A stretch of 64,000 nucleotides of DNA from CBDHFF01 sp965262395 (GTDB lineage: Bacteria > Pseudomonadota > Alphaproteobacteria > Rickettsiales > Anaplasmataceae): contig OZ253531.1 of the NCBI GenBank assembly GCA_965262395.1, positions 248,001 through 312,000 on the forward strand. The letters run 5' to 3'. Below the pieces are notes generated by a model, which saw only the letters and a program-made list of their open reading frames with translations, ran no database searches and was not told the origin of the DNA. Below, piece by piece: positions 25,969 to 34,232 of this stretch (its first letter is position 1; each line of letters begins with the position of its first letter). The position numbers and the translations under genes were made by a program.

Positions 25969-27927
25969 CTAAACCGTCTTAAACACAATCTCAGATTTTT
26001 CTTCCCGTGATCGTGCTTTAAAGGTTTGTACTGCATTGGCCTTCAGTTGATCATTGCCTCTGAACCCCTCATCTAAACAAATCACTTGACTAGGATTTGC
26101 CTTGGCTATTTCATCAATCAGAGCTTGATTTAGTTCCTTGTCTAGGCAAATTAGCATTGTACCACCTTCAATGGAGAATACTTTCTTGCCTGCAATCGTA
26201 ATCTTTTCAACCTGTGCTGTGAGTAGGAAGCCACTTTTTAGAAGAAGTTCATATAAAATATCTTCCGAAGTGCTGGTACTATTGATATGATCTATATGCA
26301 TCTCAAGTTGTTGCTCAAGACCTTCCATCTTATCAATATCTCCTTCCCACACTTTGAAGTTGGAGGTGGTTAGTTTGAACACTTTGAAGCCTAGGTCTAG
26401 ATTGCCGCCTACGTTTAGATCAGGCTGTTTGCCTTCATCTTTGCCAAGCTGCCCTTTTTGCTCTTCCCCAATCTTCTTGGCTGCTCGGCGGATGCGTTCT
26501 TTGCCTATGTCTGCGATTGTTTTGTATCCCGCCTTAAAGGCTTCTGATTTTTCGTCGCATGGTTCTGGGAGTTGCACCATAATGTATTTGCGACTGCCTC
26601 CGTCTTCTTTATTGAGTTGCATTACTGCATGAGCCGTGGTTGCAGAGCCTGCGAAGAAGTCTAGGATTATGTCGTTGTTTTTCTTCAACATTCCCACACA
26701 TTTTTGAACTATAAATGTAGGCTTTGGAAAATTAAACATTTCTGAATTAGTAAATAAATCTTTAATTTCATTCCTACCATTTTGATAATTCATTTCTTTT
26801 TCATCCCATATTGAGCGAGGCTTTCTTCTAGCTATTTCACCATTGCCAGATAGCAAATAGTCTTTTCTGTCAATGTCCCAAAAATCTTTTTCTCCTTGAC
26901 GAGATACATTTCTTCCAATCAATAAATGTTGGTCTTTCCGAAATTTGTCCTTTCCCCAAGTCCAACGACCTTCTTCTCCTCCAGGTCTTTTTGGTAAAGC
27001 TTCTTTTGTATATGTTAAACTTTTAATAGGCGAAACTTCACCATTTTCTGGATTAACAAATATTGGATAATACATCAGCGGACGTTCTTCTCTTCTCCAA
27101 GCTCCACCACGCTGTCTGAGCCCTACTAAACGATATTTACCGTTTTCATCGCTTAATGAATAATCTGCAATTTCATCATCATTTTTTTCGTATCCTATAA
27201 TCTCTATTTCATCATAATTTTTGCAATATGCAATTACAATCTCATGTTCTATTGCAATCAATCTACTAGCTTGCGACCCTCTAGGATTTGACCTTACAGT
27301 AAACATAGCAACAAAATTCTCCTCACCAAAAATCTGATCACAAACTTGCCTCAGATGGGCAACTTCATGATCATCAATACTAATAAAAATCACCCCGTCT
27401 TCACGCAATAAATTCCTTGCAAGATACAACCGTGGATACATCATATTCAACCAGTTCGTATGATAGCGTCCAGCGGTATCAGTATTAGTTGAGAATTTGC
27501 GTCCAGATTCATCTTTTTGGCCAGTATATTCCAAGTAAGTATCCAGTGTCTCACTGAACTTATCAGGATATATAAATTCCTTTCCTGTATTATAAGGCGG
27601 GTCGATATAGATCATCTTCACCTTACCGAAGTAGGATTTTTGCAGGAGTTTCAGCACTTCAAGGTTATCACCCTCAATAAACAGGTTCTCAGTATCATCA
27701 AAACTCACAGATTCATCTCGGGCAGGCTTTAAAGTGGCCACACTTGGCTGCTGGATGATTCTCATACACTCAGCTTTACCAGGCCAGTTCAGTCCGAAGC
27801 GTTCTTTGCTGGGCTCAGTCCACTCCCCCAATGAACGTTTAAGTTGATCAAAATCTATTTTTCCTTCACTAATTGCCTCAGGAAACAGCCTTTTCAGCTG
27901 ATCACGTTTATCTTCTGTTATATTCAT
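25969..27927 (-). CDS. mod: Type III DNA adenine-N6 methyltransferase, Mod subunit
   Basis: 652 residues. DPPYNTG (residues 109-115) is motif IV, and FFAGSATTAHAV (about 420-432) is motif I, so the order is that of beta-class methyltransferases. The target recognition part is the variable region between about 220 and 400. Mod methylates one strand of an asymmetric site and directs Res. The gene starts a three-gene operon with rhuM and res. No frameshift or simple repeat tract of the kind found in phase-variable mod genes is visible. Confidence 0.95.
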   Translation of the reverse strand: MNITEDKRDQLKRLFPEAISEGKIDFDQLKRSLGEWTEPSKERFGLNWPGKAECMRIIQQPSVATLKPARDESVSFDDTENLFIEGDNLEVLKLLQKSYFGKVKMIYIDPPYNTGKEFIYPDKFSETLDTYLEYTGQKDESGRKFSTNTDTAGRYHTNWLNMMYPRLYLARNLLREDGVIFISIDDHEVAHLRQVCDQIFGEENFVAMFTVRSNPRGSQASRLIAIEHEIVIAYCKNYDEIEIIGYEKNDDEIADYSLSDENGKYRLVGLRQRGGAWRREERPLMYYPIFVNPENGEVSPIKSLTYTKEALPKRPGGEEGRWTWGKDKFRKDQHLLIGRNVSRQGEKDFWDIDRKDYLLSGNGEIARRKPRSIWDEKEMNYQNGRNEIKDLFTNSEMFNFPKPTFIVQKCVGMLKKNNDIILDFFAGSATTAHAVMQLNKEDGGSRKYIMVQLPEPCDEKSEAFKAGYKTIADIGKERIRRAAKKIGEEQKGQLGKDEGKQPDLNVGGNLDLGFKVFKLTTSNFKVWEGDIDKMEGLEQQLEMHIDHINSTSTSEDILYELLLKSGFLLTAQVEKITIAGKKVFSIEGGTMLICLDKELNQALIDEIAKANPSQVICLDEGFRGNDQLKANAVQTFKARSREEKSEIVFKTV

Positions 27928-28518
27928 TTGCTTTACTATTAATCTGAAACATGGCTATTGACAGAAAAATACCATGTTTATAAGAATAATCAATACTAAT
28001 GAGATTAAATGTTAGTGTTCTAATATATGTGTATTAAATTTCTTGAGACTCAAATATCCATCAGGAATATTGTAAATGAATGCAAATAATTACTGCATCA
28101 GTTCCTGAGACGCCCAGTACAATTGCCCACAAAGTACTAGTTAAGCCCGTTCACAAAGCACATATGATGTGTTAAATTTTGTAGGATAAGTAATCTAGTG
28201 GAAAGATCTTCCCTTGAGGTGCAAAAGAAATATACGGTAGTTAGTTTTTATCGTAGTGGTGGTAAGACTGGAACTGATCGAGATGTTTGTCTTGGACAGT
28301 GCATGTCTTTTTCTGTTACATCTTTCGATGAATAGACAGAGAACGCAATCTCGTTATCTCACAAACACTTGGTTACTCTTAAACCGTGACATCACATCTT
28401 TAGATGAATACAAGAGGAAAAAATCTCGTTATGCCACGTACATTCTCTATGTACAGGATTGGATAATAGAAATTAAATTATTGCCTATTGCAGTTATCTC
28501 ATATTACTTCTCATTTCT
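27928..28518. other. Gene-free stretch upstream of mod
   Basis: About 590 bases. Two imperfect copies of an ACATCTTT(C/A)GATGAATA...TCTCGTTAT unit lie at about 28318-28362 and 28392-28436. A plus-strand frame at 28256-28618 runs into the inverted block and does not look real. It should also contain the mod promoter, which I could not pinpoint. Confidence 0.4.
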
Positions 28519-28898
28519 AAAAAATGAAGACCCCATGCAGTGCGCAAACCCATGTGTTGTTAGTGGCATATCTTGGCCTCATGTATTAAAAGTGAATTCA
28601 ACGAGCCTCATGTATTAAAAGTGAATTCAACGAGCCATTTATTAGTAATGCATGAATGTCTGGCAGAATCTTGCTCGCAGCCATAGAATGATGATCTAAT
28701 CTTACTCACAGCCATAAAATAATCCTCTCATATTACTTCTCATTTCTAAAAAATGAATAGAATGCAGTGCGCAAACCCATGTGTTGTCACAGACCCCGCG
28801 CAGTGCGCAAACCCATGTGTTGTTAGTGGCATATCTTGGCCTCATATGTTAAAAGTGAATTTAGCTAAGCCATTTATTAGTAATGCATGAATATCTGG

Positions 28899-29341
28899 TA
28901 AAATCTTGCGCACAGGCATGGCCTCAGTTAAGCCATGTATTAGAATCTAAGAGAGTAAATTTTATTCTTGCAGCTATTTTATTGCCCCAGGATTTTCCTT
29001 CCCATCCGGGTAAAATCTTGCGCACAGTCATGGCCTCAATTAAGCCATGTATTAGAATCTGAGAGAGTAGAATTTTATTCTTGCAGCTATTTTATTGCCC
29101 CAGGATTTTCCTTCCCATCCGGGTAAAATCTTGCTCAAAGTCATGGCCTCAGTTAAGCCATGTATTAGAATCTGAGAGAGTAGAATTTTATTCTTGCAGC
29201 TATTTTATTGCCCCAGGATTTTCCTTCCCATCCGGGTAAAATCTTACGCACAGTCATGGCCTCAGTTAAGCCATGTATTAGAATCTGAGAGAGTAAATTT
29301 TATTCTTGCAGCTATTTTATTGCCCCAGGATTTTCCTCTTC
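28899..29341 (-). repeat. About four tandem copies of a 113-bp unit
   Basis: Unit pattern TAAAATCTTGCGCACAGTCA...AAGCCATGTATTAGAATCTG...ATTGCCCCAGGATTTTCC, with starts near 28899, 29010, 29124 and 29237. Confidence 0.85.
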
Positions 29342-29426
29342 TGAATGATGAAAATCCTACCCGCAACCATGAAATAACTGTTCCTTGTATTAAAAATGAA
29401 CTCAGTAAATTGGTCGCTGAAAAACC

Positions 29427-30648
29427 CTAGCCGCAGCCGTGCATGCGGCATCGTGGCTTGCCTTTGACCGAATAACTGGTGCAGAAACTGCCATCACGCT
29501 TCTTAGCTAGGCATATTTTCCTGCTGAAACTATCATTATCCACGTGCATTTTCTCTCTGATTTCGGTGTTGAGTTGTTTCAATTCTATTCTGTACAGCTT
29601 CAATTCACTGGGGTCGATAAATTCATCTAAATCCCCCATCATAAGGTTCCTAATCTTAAATACATTCAGAACGGTCGACAGGCTAGCACCCTTTTTCAGA
29701 CAGCTAATCATCTCCATAATGTGGGTTGTATATTCTATAATATTATCACCAGCAAGCTCTGATGCTGCATGATGCAGACGCAATAATATGGTTTTTTCTT
29801 CATCAGTTTTGAGTGATTTTGTGAGCTTCATCATGAGGTTTTCACAAGCCAGATCTTCCACAAAAAAGTTATTGATATATTCCGTATGTGGCATTTCTTC
29901 AATATGATCTATGGCTTCATTTTCACATTCCTCCTCGCTATCACTATTCTCTTTAGCCTCATCTTTTTCGCTATTTTTGGCTTTGCTCTCATGGCTCGCA
30001 TCAGTTTTATTATCTTTAGTTTCACTATTTTTCTGAGTGCCATCTTCTTTATTTTTAGTACTTTCTTTGGCTTTATTCTCTTTGGTTTTAATGTCTTCCT
30101 GGATTCCATTTTTTTTTGTTACTAGCGCTTTTTTTAGTGCTGTCCTCCCTAGTTTCACTGCCTTTCTGGGTTTCGTTTTCTTTGTTGCTGGAGCTTTTTT
30201 GGGTTTCATTTTCTTTGTTGCTGGAGCCTTTTTGGGTTTCGTTTTCTTTGTTGCTGGAGCCTTTTTGGGTTTCGTTTTCTTTGTTGCTGGAGCCTTTTTG
30301 GGTTTCGTTTTCTTTGTTGCTGGAGCCTTTTTGGATTTCGTTTTCTTTGTTGCTAGCGCTTTTTTTAGTGCTGCCCTCCCTAGTTTCACTGCCTTTTTGG
30401 ATTTCGTTTTCTTTGTTGCTGGAGCCTTTCTGGGTTTCGTTTTCTTTGTTGCTAGCACTCTTTTGAAACTTATTTTCTTTAGTTCTGTCGTTTTCCTGGG
30501 TTTCATTTTCTTTGTTGCTGCCTTTTTGGGTTTCGTTTTCTTGTTTCTCAGTGATGTCTTCTGTCGGGCCTCTTAATAAATAATCTTGCGTTTCTGGAGA
30601 GCATTGTCTAATCTACGATTTCAATTCTGACCATTGAATTTGATCCAT
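29427..30648 (-). pseudogene. Right copy of the HGG-tailed repeat protein gene
   Basis: Same organisation as 14183-15307: ATG 30648, TAG at 30615-30613 (codon 12), repeat region, and the C-terminal CRMHGC motif ending at 29427. The repeat region has more 11-residue units than the left copy, and the A-run near 30110-30118 has nine instead of eight A. As a result a 359-residue frame starting at ATG 30506 reads Lys-rich KKTKPKKAPAT repeats, resembling histone-H1-like tails, and is then fused to the conserved C-terminal domain; in the left copy the Lys-rich frame stays separate. Which frame is used is uncertain. It may be a slippage-dependent gene or a pseudogene. Confidence 0.5.
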
Positions 30649-30918
30649 AATTTTATACTCAAACTTGATTTTTCATGCTACAAATTATAGCATAATAATA
30701 TAATTTATTGTGCATTTATTGTGCATCTTTATTACATTTTCTTGACTAAAAATATTCAAAGAAAAAAGCATAACTTAGCAAAAGATTAACAGGGAAAAGT
30801 TAGCATTGATAACTCTATGCCAGAGGTGCAATTTAGCTTCTCCCTATCGTTCAAGATGGCTTTATTATACCAGGTGAATAGCAATAAGTAGCAACGAATA
30901 GCAGAAATCTTGTGTGCC

Positions 30919-30946
30919 TGTAAGTACTGTGAACGCAGTACTTACA
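30919..30946. terminator. Hairpin identical to 13886-13913
   Basis: TGTAAGTACTG, 6-base loop, CAGTACTTACA, followed on the plus strand by AGATAAAATAG. It lies just beyond the 3' end of the DUF3987 gene (31055, minus), so it could serve as its terminator. Confidence 0.5.
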
Positions 30947-31054
30947 AGATAAAATAGTAGAATAGCAGAAAATCTCTGCTTAACTAGTAATGAATGAGGT
31001 CTAGATAGCACCCATATAAACTATGCTTAAAGTAAAATACAATAATTACCTCAA

Positions 31055-32515
31055 TCATTCATTTAATGATTGATAATATTTAATAAGTTTATCGAATGCA
31101 TTATTGCAATTACCAAAGCTATTATATCTCTCGACAACCTCTTGTTTAATATGGAATTCATTGTTGTTATATAAGCCCCAATTATTATCATATAAGCCTT
31201 GTGCCATTGTTCTTAATAATGGTGTCGATCTAATCTTCTTGGGTGCATATCTGGCCAGATCAGGTATCTTTATTGACCCATTTATAAATCTCTTTTTACC
31301 ACTATCATTCAGCATCCACTTTAGTAATTCCATGATATTAGGTTCAGAATCATGGTCAATAATATATTTATAAGGATTAATGATATGTTCAATTATATCA
31401 ATGGCAATTGTGATGTATTTATCCTCAATAATATCACTATTTGGATGTTCGAATAGTGATATACATGCAGCTAATCTAACAGCATTTTCTACGGATTTAT
31501 TTACCAAATCAGTATTTTCAGCAAAATATTCACCTGCATTCATCTTGAATTCAATATTATTATGAAATTCTATAAGTAGTCTACATCCATCCTTAGAATA
31601 AGTTAAAATCCTTTGCTTAGGTTCTGTCCATTCTTTATTAGCCTGCAGTTGAGCTGATATCCAGTTATTATAATATTCCATATTGCCACCATTTTGTACA
31701 TTATCAGGAATATCAATAGCTATGAATCTGCTTCCTATGAGACTCTCAGCGTGAATAATAAGACACCTTGATAATAGACCTTGATCTTCTATATCTTTAT
31801 TAAATAGGTGCTTTCTAGCAACTCCTGGCTGCATTGCTAGTAGCATGGAGATCCTTTTATTATATAATATATCTAGATCTTTAGTGGCGTATGTGAACTG
31901 CACAGGGTTACCATCCCATACCTTTGAGAGATTAGTCATAGTTTTCATTCTATTATCTTTATTCATGGCACCACCAGCAAGAATTCCTCCGCCTTCATAA
32001 TCAATGATACCGCAATAACCAACGCCTTCTCTTAATAGTTTCTTGATTCCCTCGATAGTAAATAGACTGCTAATAATACCTGGGAATATTGGCGGCTTCA
32101 TATCGATATTACCCTTGCACTTAAGTAATAATTCCTTATATTCCTGCTGCTGAATCTTTTCGAATTCGTGTATAGGTTCAGATAAGATCTTACCCACAGT
32201 GCTTTTCCTTTCACCGCTTCTGGCTATTATCATTCCGTATAAAGAAATAGGAGCGGTAGACTCTCCTCCAAATGGAAGTTTTACATCAAATCTATGCTGA
32301 GTTACAGTTGAGATCTTTGTTAGAATATCTATAAGAATTAATTCAGAAGGAGTGTTAACCTTCTTCTGGATATATGTTATAATATCGTAGAGTTTAGTGC
32401 CTTTTAAGATACTCATTGGTATCTTAGTATATTCATTAATCTCAGGTACAATAGGGGGTTCAATAGTATTGTCAATTTCTTGAGCTCCCTCTTCAATTTC
32501 TTTGTTATTAAACAT
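31055..32515 (-). CDS. DUF3987 protein (helicase-like replication protein of the element)
   Basis: 486 residues. I choose ATG 32515 (MFNNKEIEEG), which has AGGAG 7 nt upstream; 32548 would overlap the primase. DUF3987 features are PISLYGMIIARSGERKSTV (a P-loop-like segment, residues about 80-98), a DYEGGGILAG stretch, and a helical C-terminus. Proteins of this family accompany Toprim primases in phages and satellites and are thought to act as replicative helicases. It follows the primase gene after 4 bp. No frameshift seen. Confidence 0.85.
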   Translation of the reverse strand: MFNNKEIEEGAQEIDNTIEPPIVPEINEYTKIPMSILKGTKLYDIITYIQKKVNTPSELILIDILTKISTVTQHRFDVKLPFGGESTAPISLYGMIIARSGERKSTVGKILSEPIHEFEKIQQQEYKELLLKCKGNIDMKPPIFPGIISSLFTIEGIKKLLREGVGYCGIIDYEGGGILAGGAMNKDNRMKTMTNLSKVWDGNPVQFTYATKDLDILYNKRISMLLAMQPGVARKHLFNKDIEDQGLLSRCLIIHAESLIGSRFIAIDIPDNVQNGGNMEYYNNWISAQLQANKEWTEPKQRILTYSKDGCRLLIEFHNNIEFKMNAGEYFAENTDLVNKSVENAVRLAACISLFEHPNSDIIEDKYITIAIDIIEHIINPYKYIIDHDSEPNIMELLKWMLNDSGKKRFINGSIKIPDLARYAPKKIRSTPLLRTMAQGLYDNNWGLYNNNEFHIKQEVVERYNSFGNCNNAFDKLIKYYQSLNE

Positions 32516-32519
32516 TTTT

Positions 32520-33752
32520 CTATCTCCTAATAAGGTTATTAAAATCACTATCTGCCTGTTTGGGTGATATTATCTTTGTTTCATAGCCCATATATTGCCA
32601 TTTCTTACTAGCTTCTTTTGCTTTCTCTATTCCAGCATTATCATTGTCTGCACAGATCACAATATGAGAAACTATACTTCTCTTTGGTAAGATAAGATCT
32701 TGATAATTATTTGCACTCAGCACCGCCCAAGTGGCTTGATCATAAATTTTATATACGCTTAGAGCAGTTTCGATTCCTTCTGCGAGATACAATGTATTAC
32801 AAGCATTTATTGAATACTTTGGATCGTTAGACACTTTTCCATTATCTTGTTCAGTGATGGCCAGCCTTTCTTCCCATTCAACAGGTGTATAAATCTGCAC
32901 TGCACCACCTTTTATAGAACCAGATATCTTTCTATTAGGTGCAATATCAGCCTTACTGCCAGTTGTTGAGTTTAGATATGTTATATGAATAGCAGTAATA
33001 TTATTACTTGGATAGATCTTGATTCCTGCGATCATTGAGGGATAATATTTCTTGCTGAGTGTATGATATAATTTGGGGTTATACCTAATATCCCAAATTT
33101 CTTGCAGGTCTGTTCTAGTGATCTTGATGCCTCTATTATCAAGGTATTGATGAACAGGAGAATCCATGATTGAGTTGGAATTTCCCCATATTTTCTGTAT
33201 GTACCCCTCCTTTTGTAGAATATTGCTTCCGTCATAATTAGGTGAATGCTTTGCACCTGGCAAGCTTGTATTGCTACTGCATACATTCTGGAAGCAAGTA
33301 TTTGGTTCTGAATTACTACTACTTCGATTGCTCTGATTATACCTAGTTATCTTATTGAATTCCTGGTGGTTAGATTCATAATATTTGTTAGCAGTATAAT
33401 TCTGGCAGAATTGCCTATTAACTGAGCTGATAGTTTCTGGTGCATATTTAGCTGCCAATTCACGAGCAGAATCCATATATTCTTGCTTATTTATATAATA
33501 GTGAAGGCTAATGAAGTCCCCTCCCTTATCATTGGTAGCATGGTCAATCCATTTACCTGCACTGTCACCAGAAATTGATATTATAAAACTGCCTAAGTTG
33601 TTATCTGTCCTTGTGGGATTTAATGCAAGATAACCCCGGCCCATAAATCTCCCTGCTGGTAGCCATTCTTGTACAAGATTACTAGCAGACTGTTTTAGTT
33701 CATTGCGTAACTGCTCTAAGTTTATGTATGTATTTCTAGTACTATTATTCAT
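32520..33752 (-). CDS. Toprim-domain primase of the element
   Basis: 410 residues. The N-terminal part (residues 20-100) has the DUF7146/zinc-less primase pattern GRGYLALNPTRTDNNLGSF, then GDSAGKWIDHATNDKGGDFI. The C-terminal Toprim_3 domain shows LYLAEGIETALS (about residue 310-320; catalytic Glu) and VICADNDNAGIEKA (about 360-373; DxD). The middle is Ser/Asn-rich. It overlaps the AlpA-type gene by 8 bp. Together with DUF3987 it should start replication of the excised element. Confidence 0.88.
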   Translation of the reverse strand: MNNSTRNTYINLEQLRNELKQSASNLVQEWLPAGRFMGRGYLALNPTRTDNNLGSFIISISGDSAGKWIDHATNDKGGDFISLHYYINKQEYMDSARELAAKYAPETISSVNRQFCQNYTANKYYESNHQEFNKITRYNQSNRSSSNSEPNTCFQNVCSSNTSLPGAKHSPNYDGSNILQKEGYIQKIWGNSNSIMDSPVHQYLDNRGIKITRTDLQEIWDIRYNPKLYHTLSKKYYPSMIAGIKIYPSNNITAIHITYLNSTTGSKADIAPNRKISGSIKGGAVQIYTPVEWEERLAITEQDNGKVSNDPKYSINACNTLYLAEGIETALSVYKIYDQATWAVLSANNYQDLILPKRSIVSHIVICADNDNAGIEKAKEASKKWQYMGYETKIISPKQADSDFNNLIRR

Positions 33753-33957
33753 ATTTACCTCCTATAATTTTATTATTCTCCATATATTCTTGAACATCGC
33801 TGAATTTATATCTGATTCTGGATCCAATCTTCATGTAAGGTATGTTGATTCCTATCCCCTTGCATCTTGATATTTCTATCGTATTAGGTCTGATCTTGAG
33901 TATCTGGGCAACATCAGCAGTGGTTAGTAATTGTTCGTTGTTCAGTCTGCCTGTCAT
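33745..33957 (-). CDS. AlpA-like helix-turn-helix regulator/excisionase
   Basis: 70 residues. MerR/AlpA-type HTH: LLTTADVAQILKIRPNTIEI, then MKIGSRIRYKFSDVQEYMEN, the usual pattern of small excisionase/AlpA proteins that switch on element genes or aid excision. First gene of the AlpA-primase-DUF3987 operon. A long palindrome (34022-34050) lies 65 bp upstream of its start and may be its operator. Confidence 0.85.
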   Translation of the reverse strand: MTGRLNNEQLLTTADVAQILKIRPNTIEISRCKGIGINIPYMKIGSRIRYKFSDVQEYMENNKIIGGKYE

Positions 33958-34021
33958 AAAAACTCTGTAAAATGTTAATAAGGTAGTATTAAACTAGTTA
34001 AAGACAGATACATCAATAAGC

Positions 34022-34050
34022 TTAGTCCCAGGGGGACCCCCTGGGACTAA
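34022..34050. promoter_or_regulatory. 29-nt perfect palindrome upstream of the AlpA operon
   Basis: TTAGTCCCAGGGGG, one central A, then its exact complement. The only strongly GC-rich block in this AT-rich area. Either an operator for the AlpA operon or the terminator of the AAA ATPase gene; no T-run follows on the minus strand. Confidence 0.6.
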
Positions 34051-34232
34051 TTATGTTGACAATAATCATTTTATTGATCTAGTGAGATTACAGGGTCTTG
34101 ATTATCTAATATTATACTAGACATGCTAGGGTTTGATCAGTAGCTATCTCTAGTTCTTATAATCGTGATTCCAGGTGCGTACAGCTATGATTTACAGTGG
34201 CCTTGAGCTTTATATGAATTATTATGATAGGG

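Larger units (their letters stand above)
28519..30964 (-). repeat. Right copy of the long inverted duplication (other copy 13868-15727)
   Basis: Reverse complement of the left block with expansions: an extra partial copy of the distal end (28519-28800), about four instead of two 113-bp repeats, and more 33-bp units in the gene. It sits inside the tRNA-Arg element and on the opposite strand to the left copy. Confidence 0.85.

Noticed and set aside
28256..28618. 120-residue plus-strand frame
   Set aside because: Its last third lies in the inverted block and the first part shows no domain or start signal.
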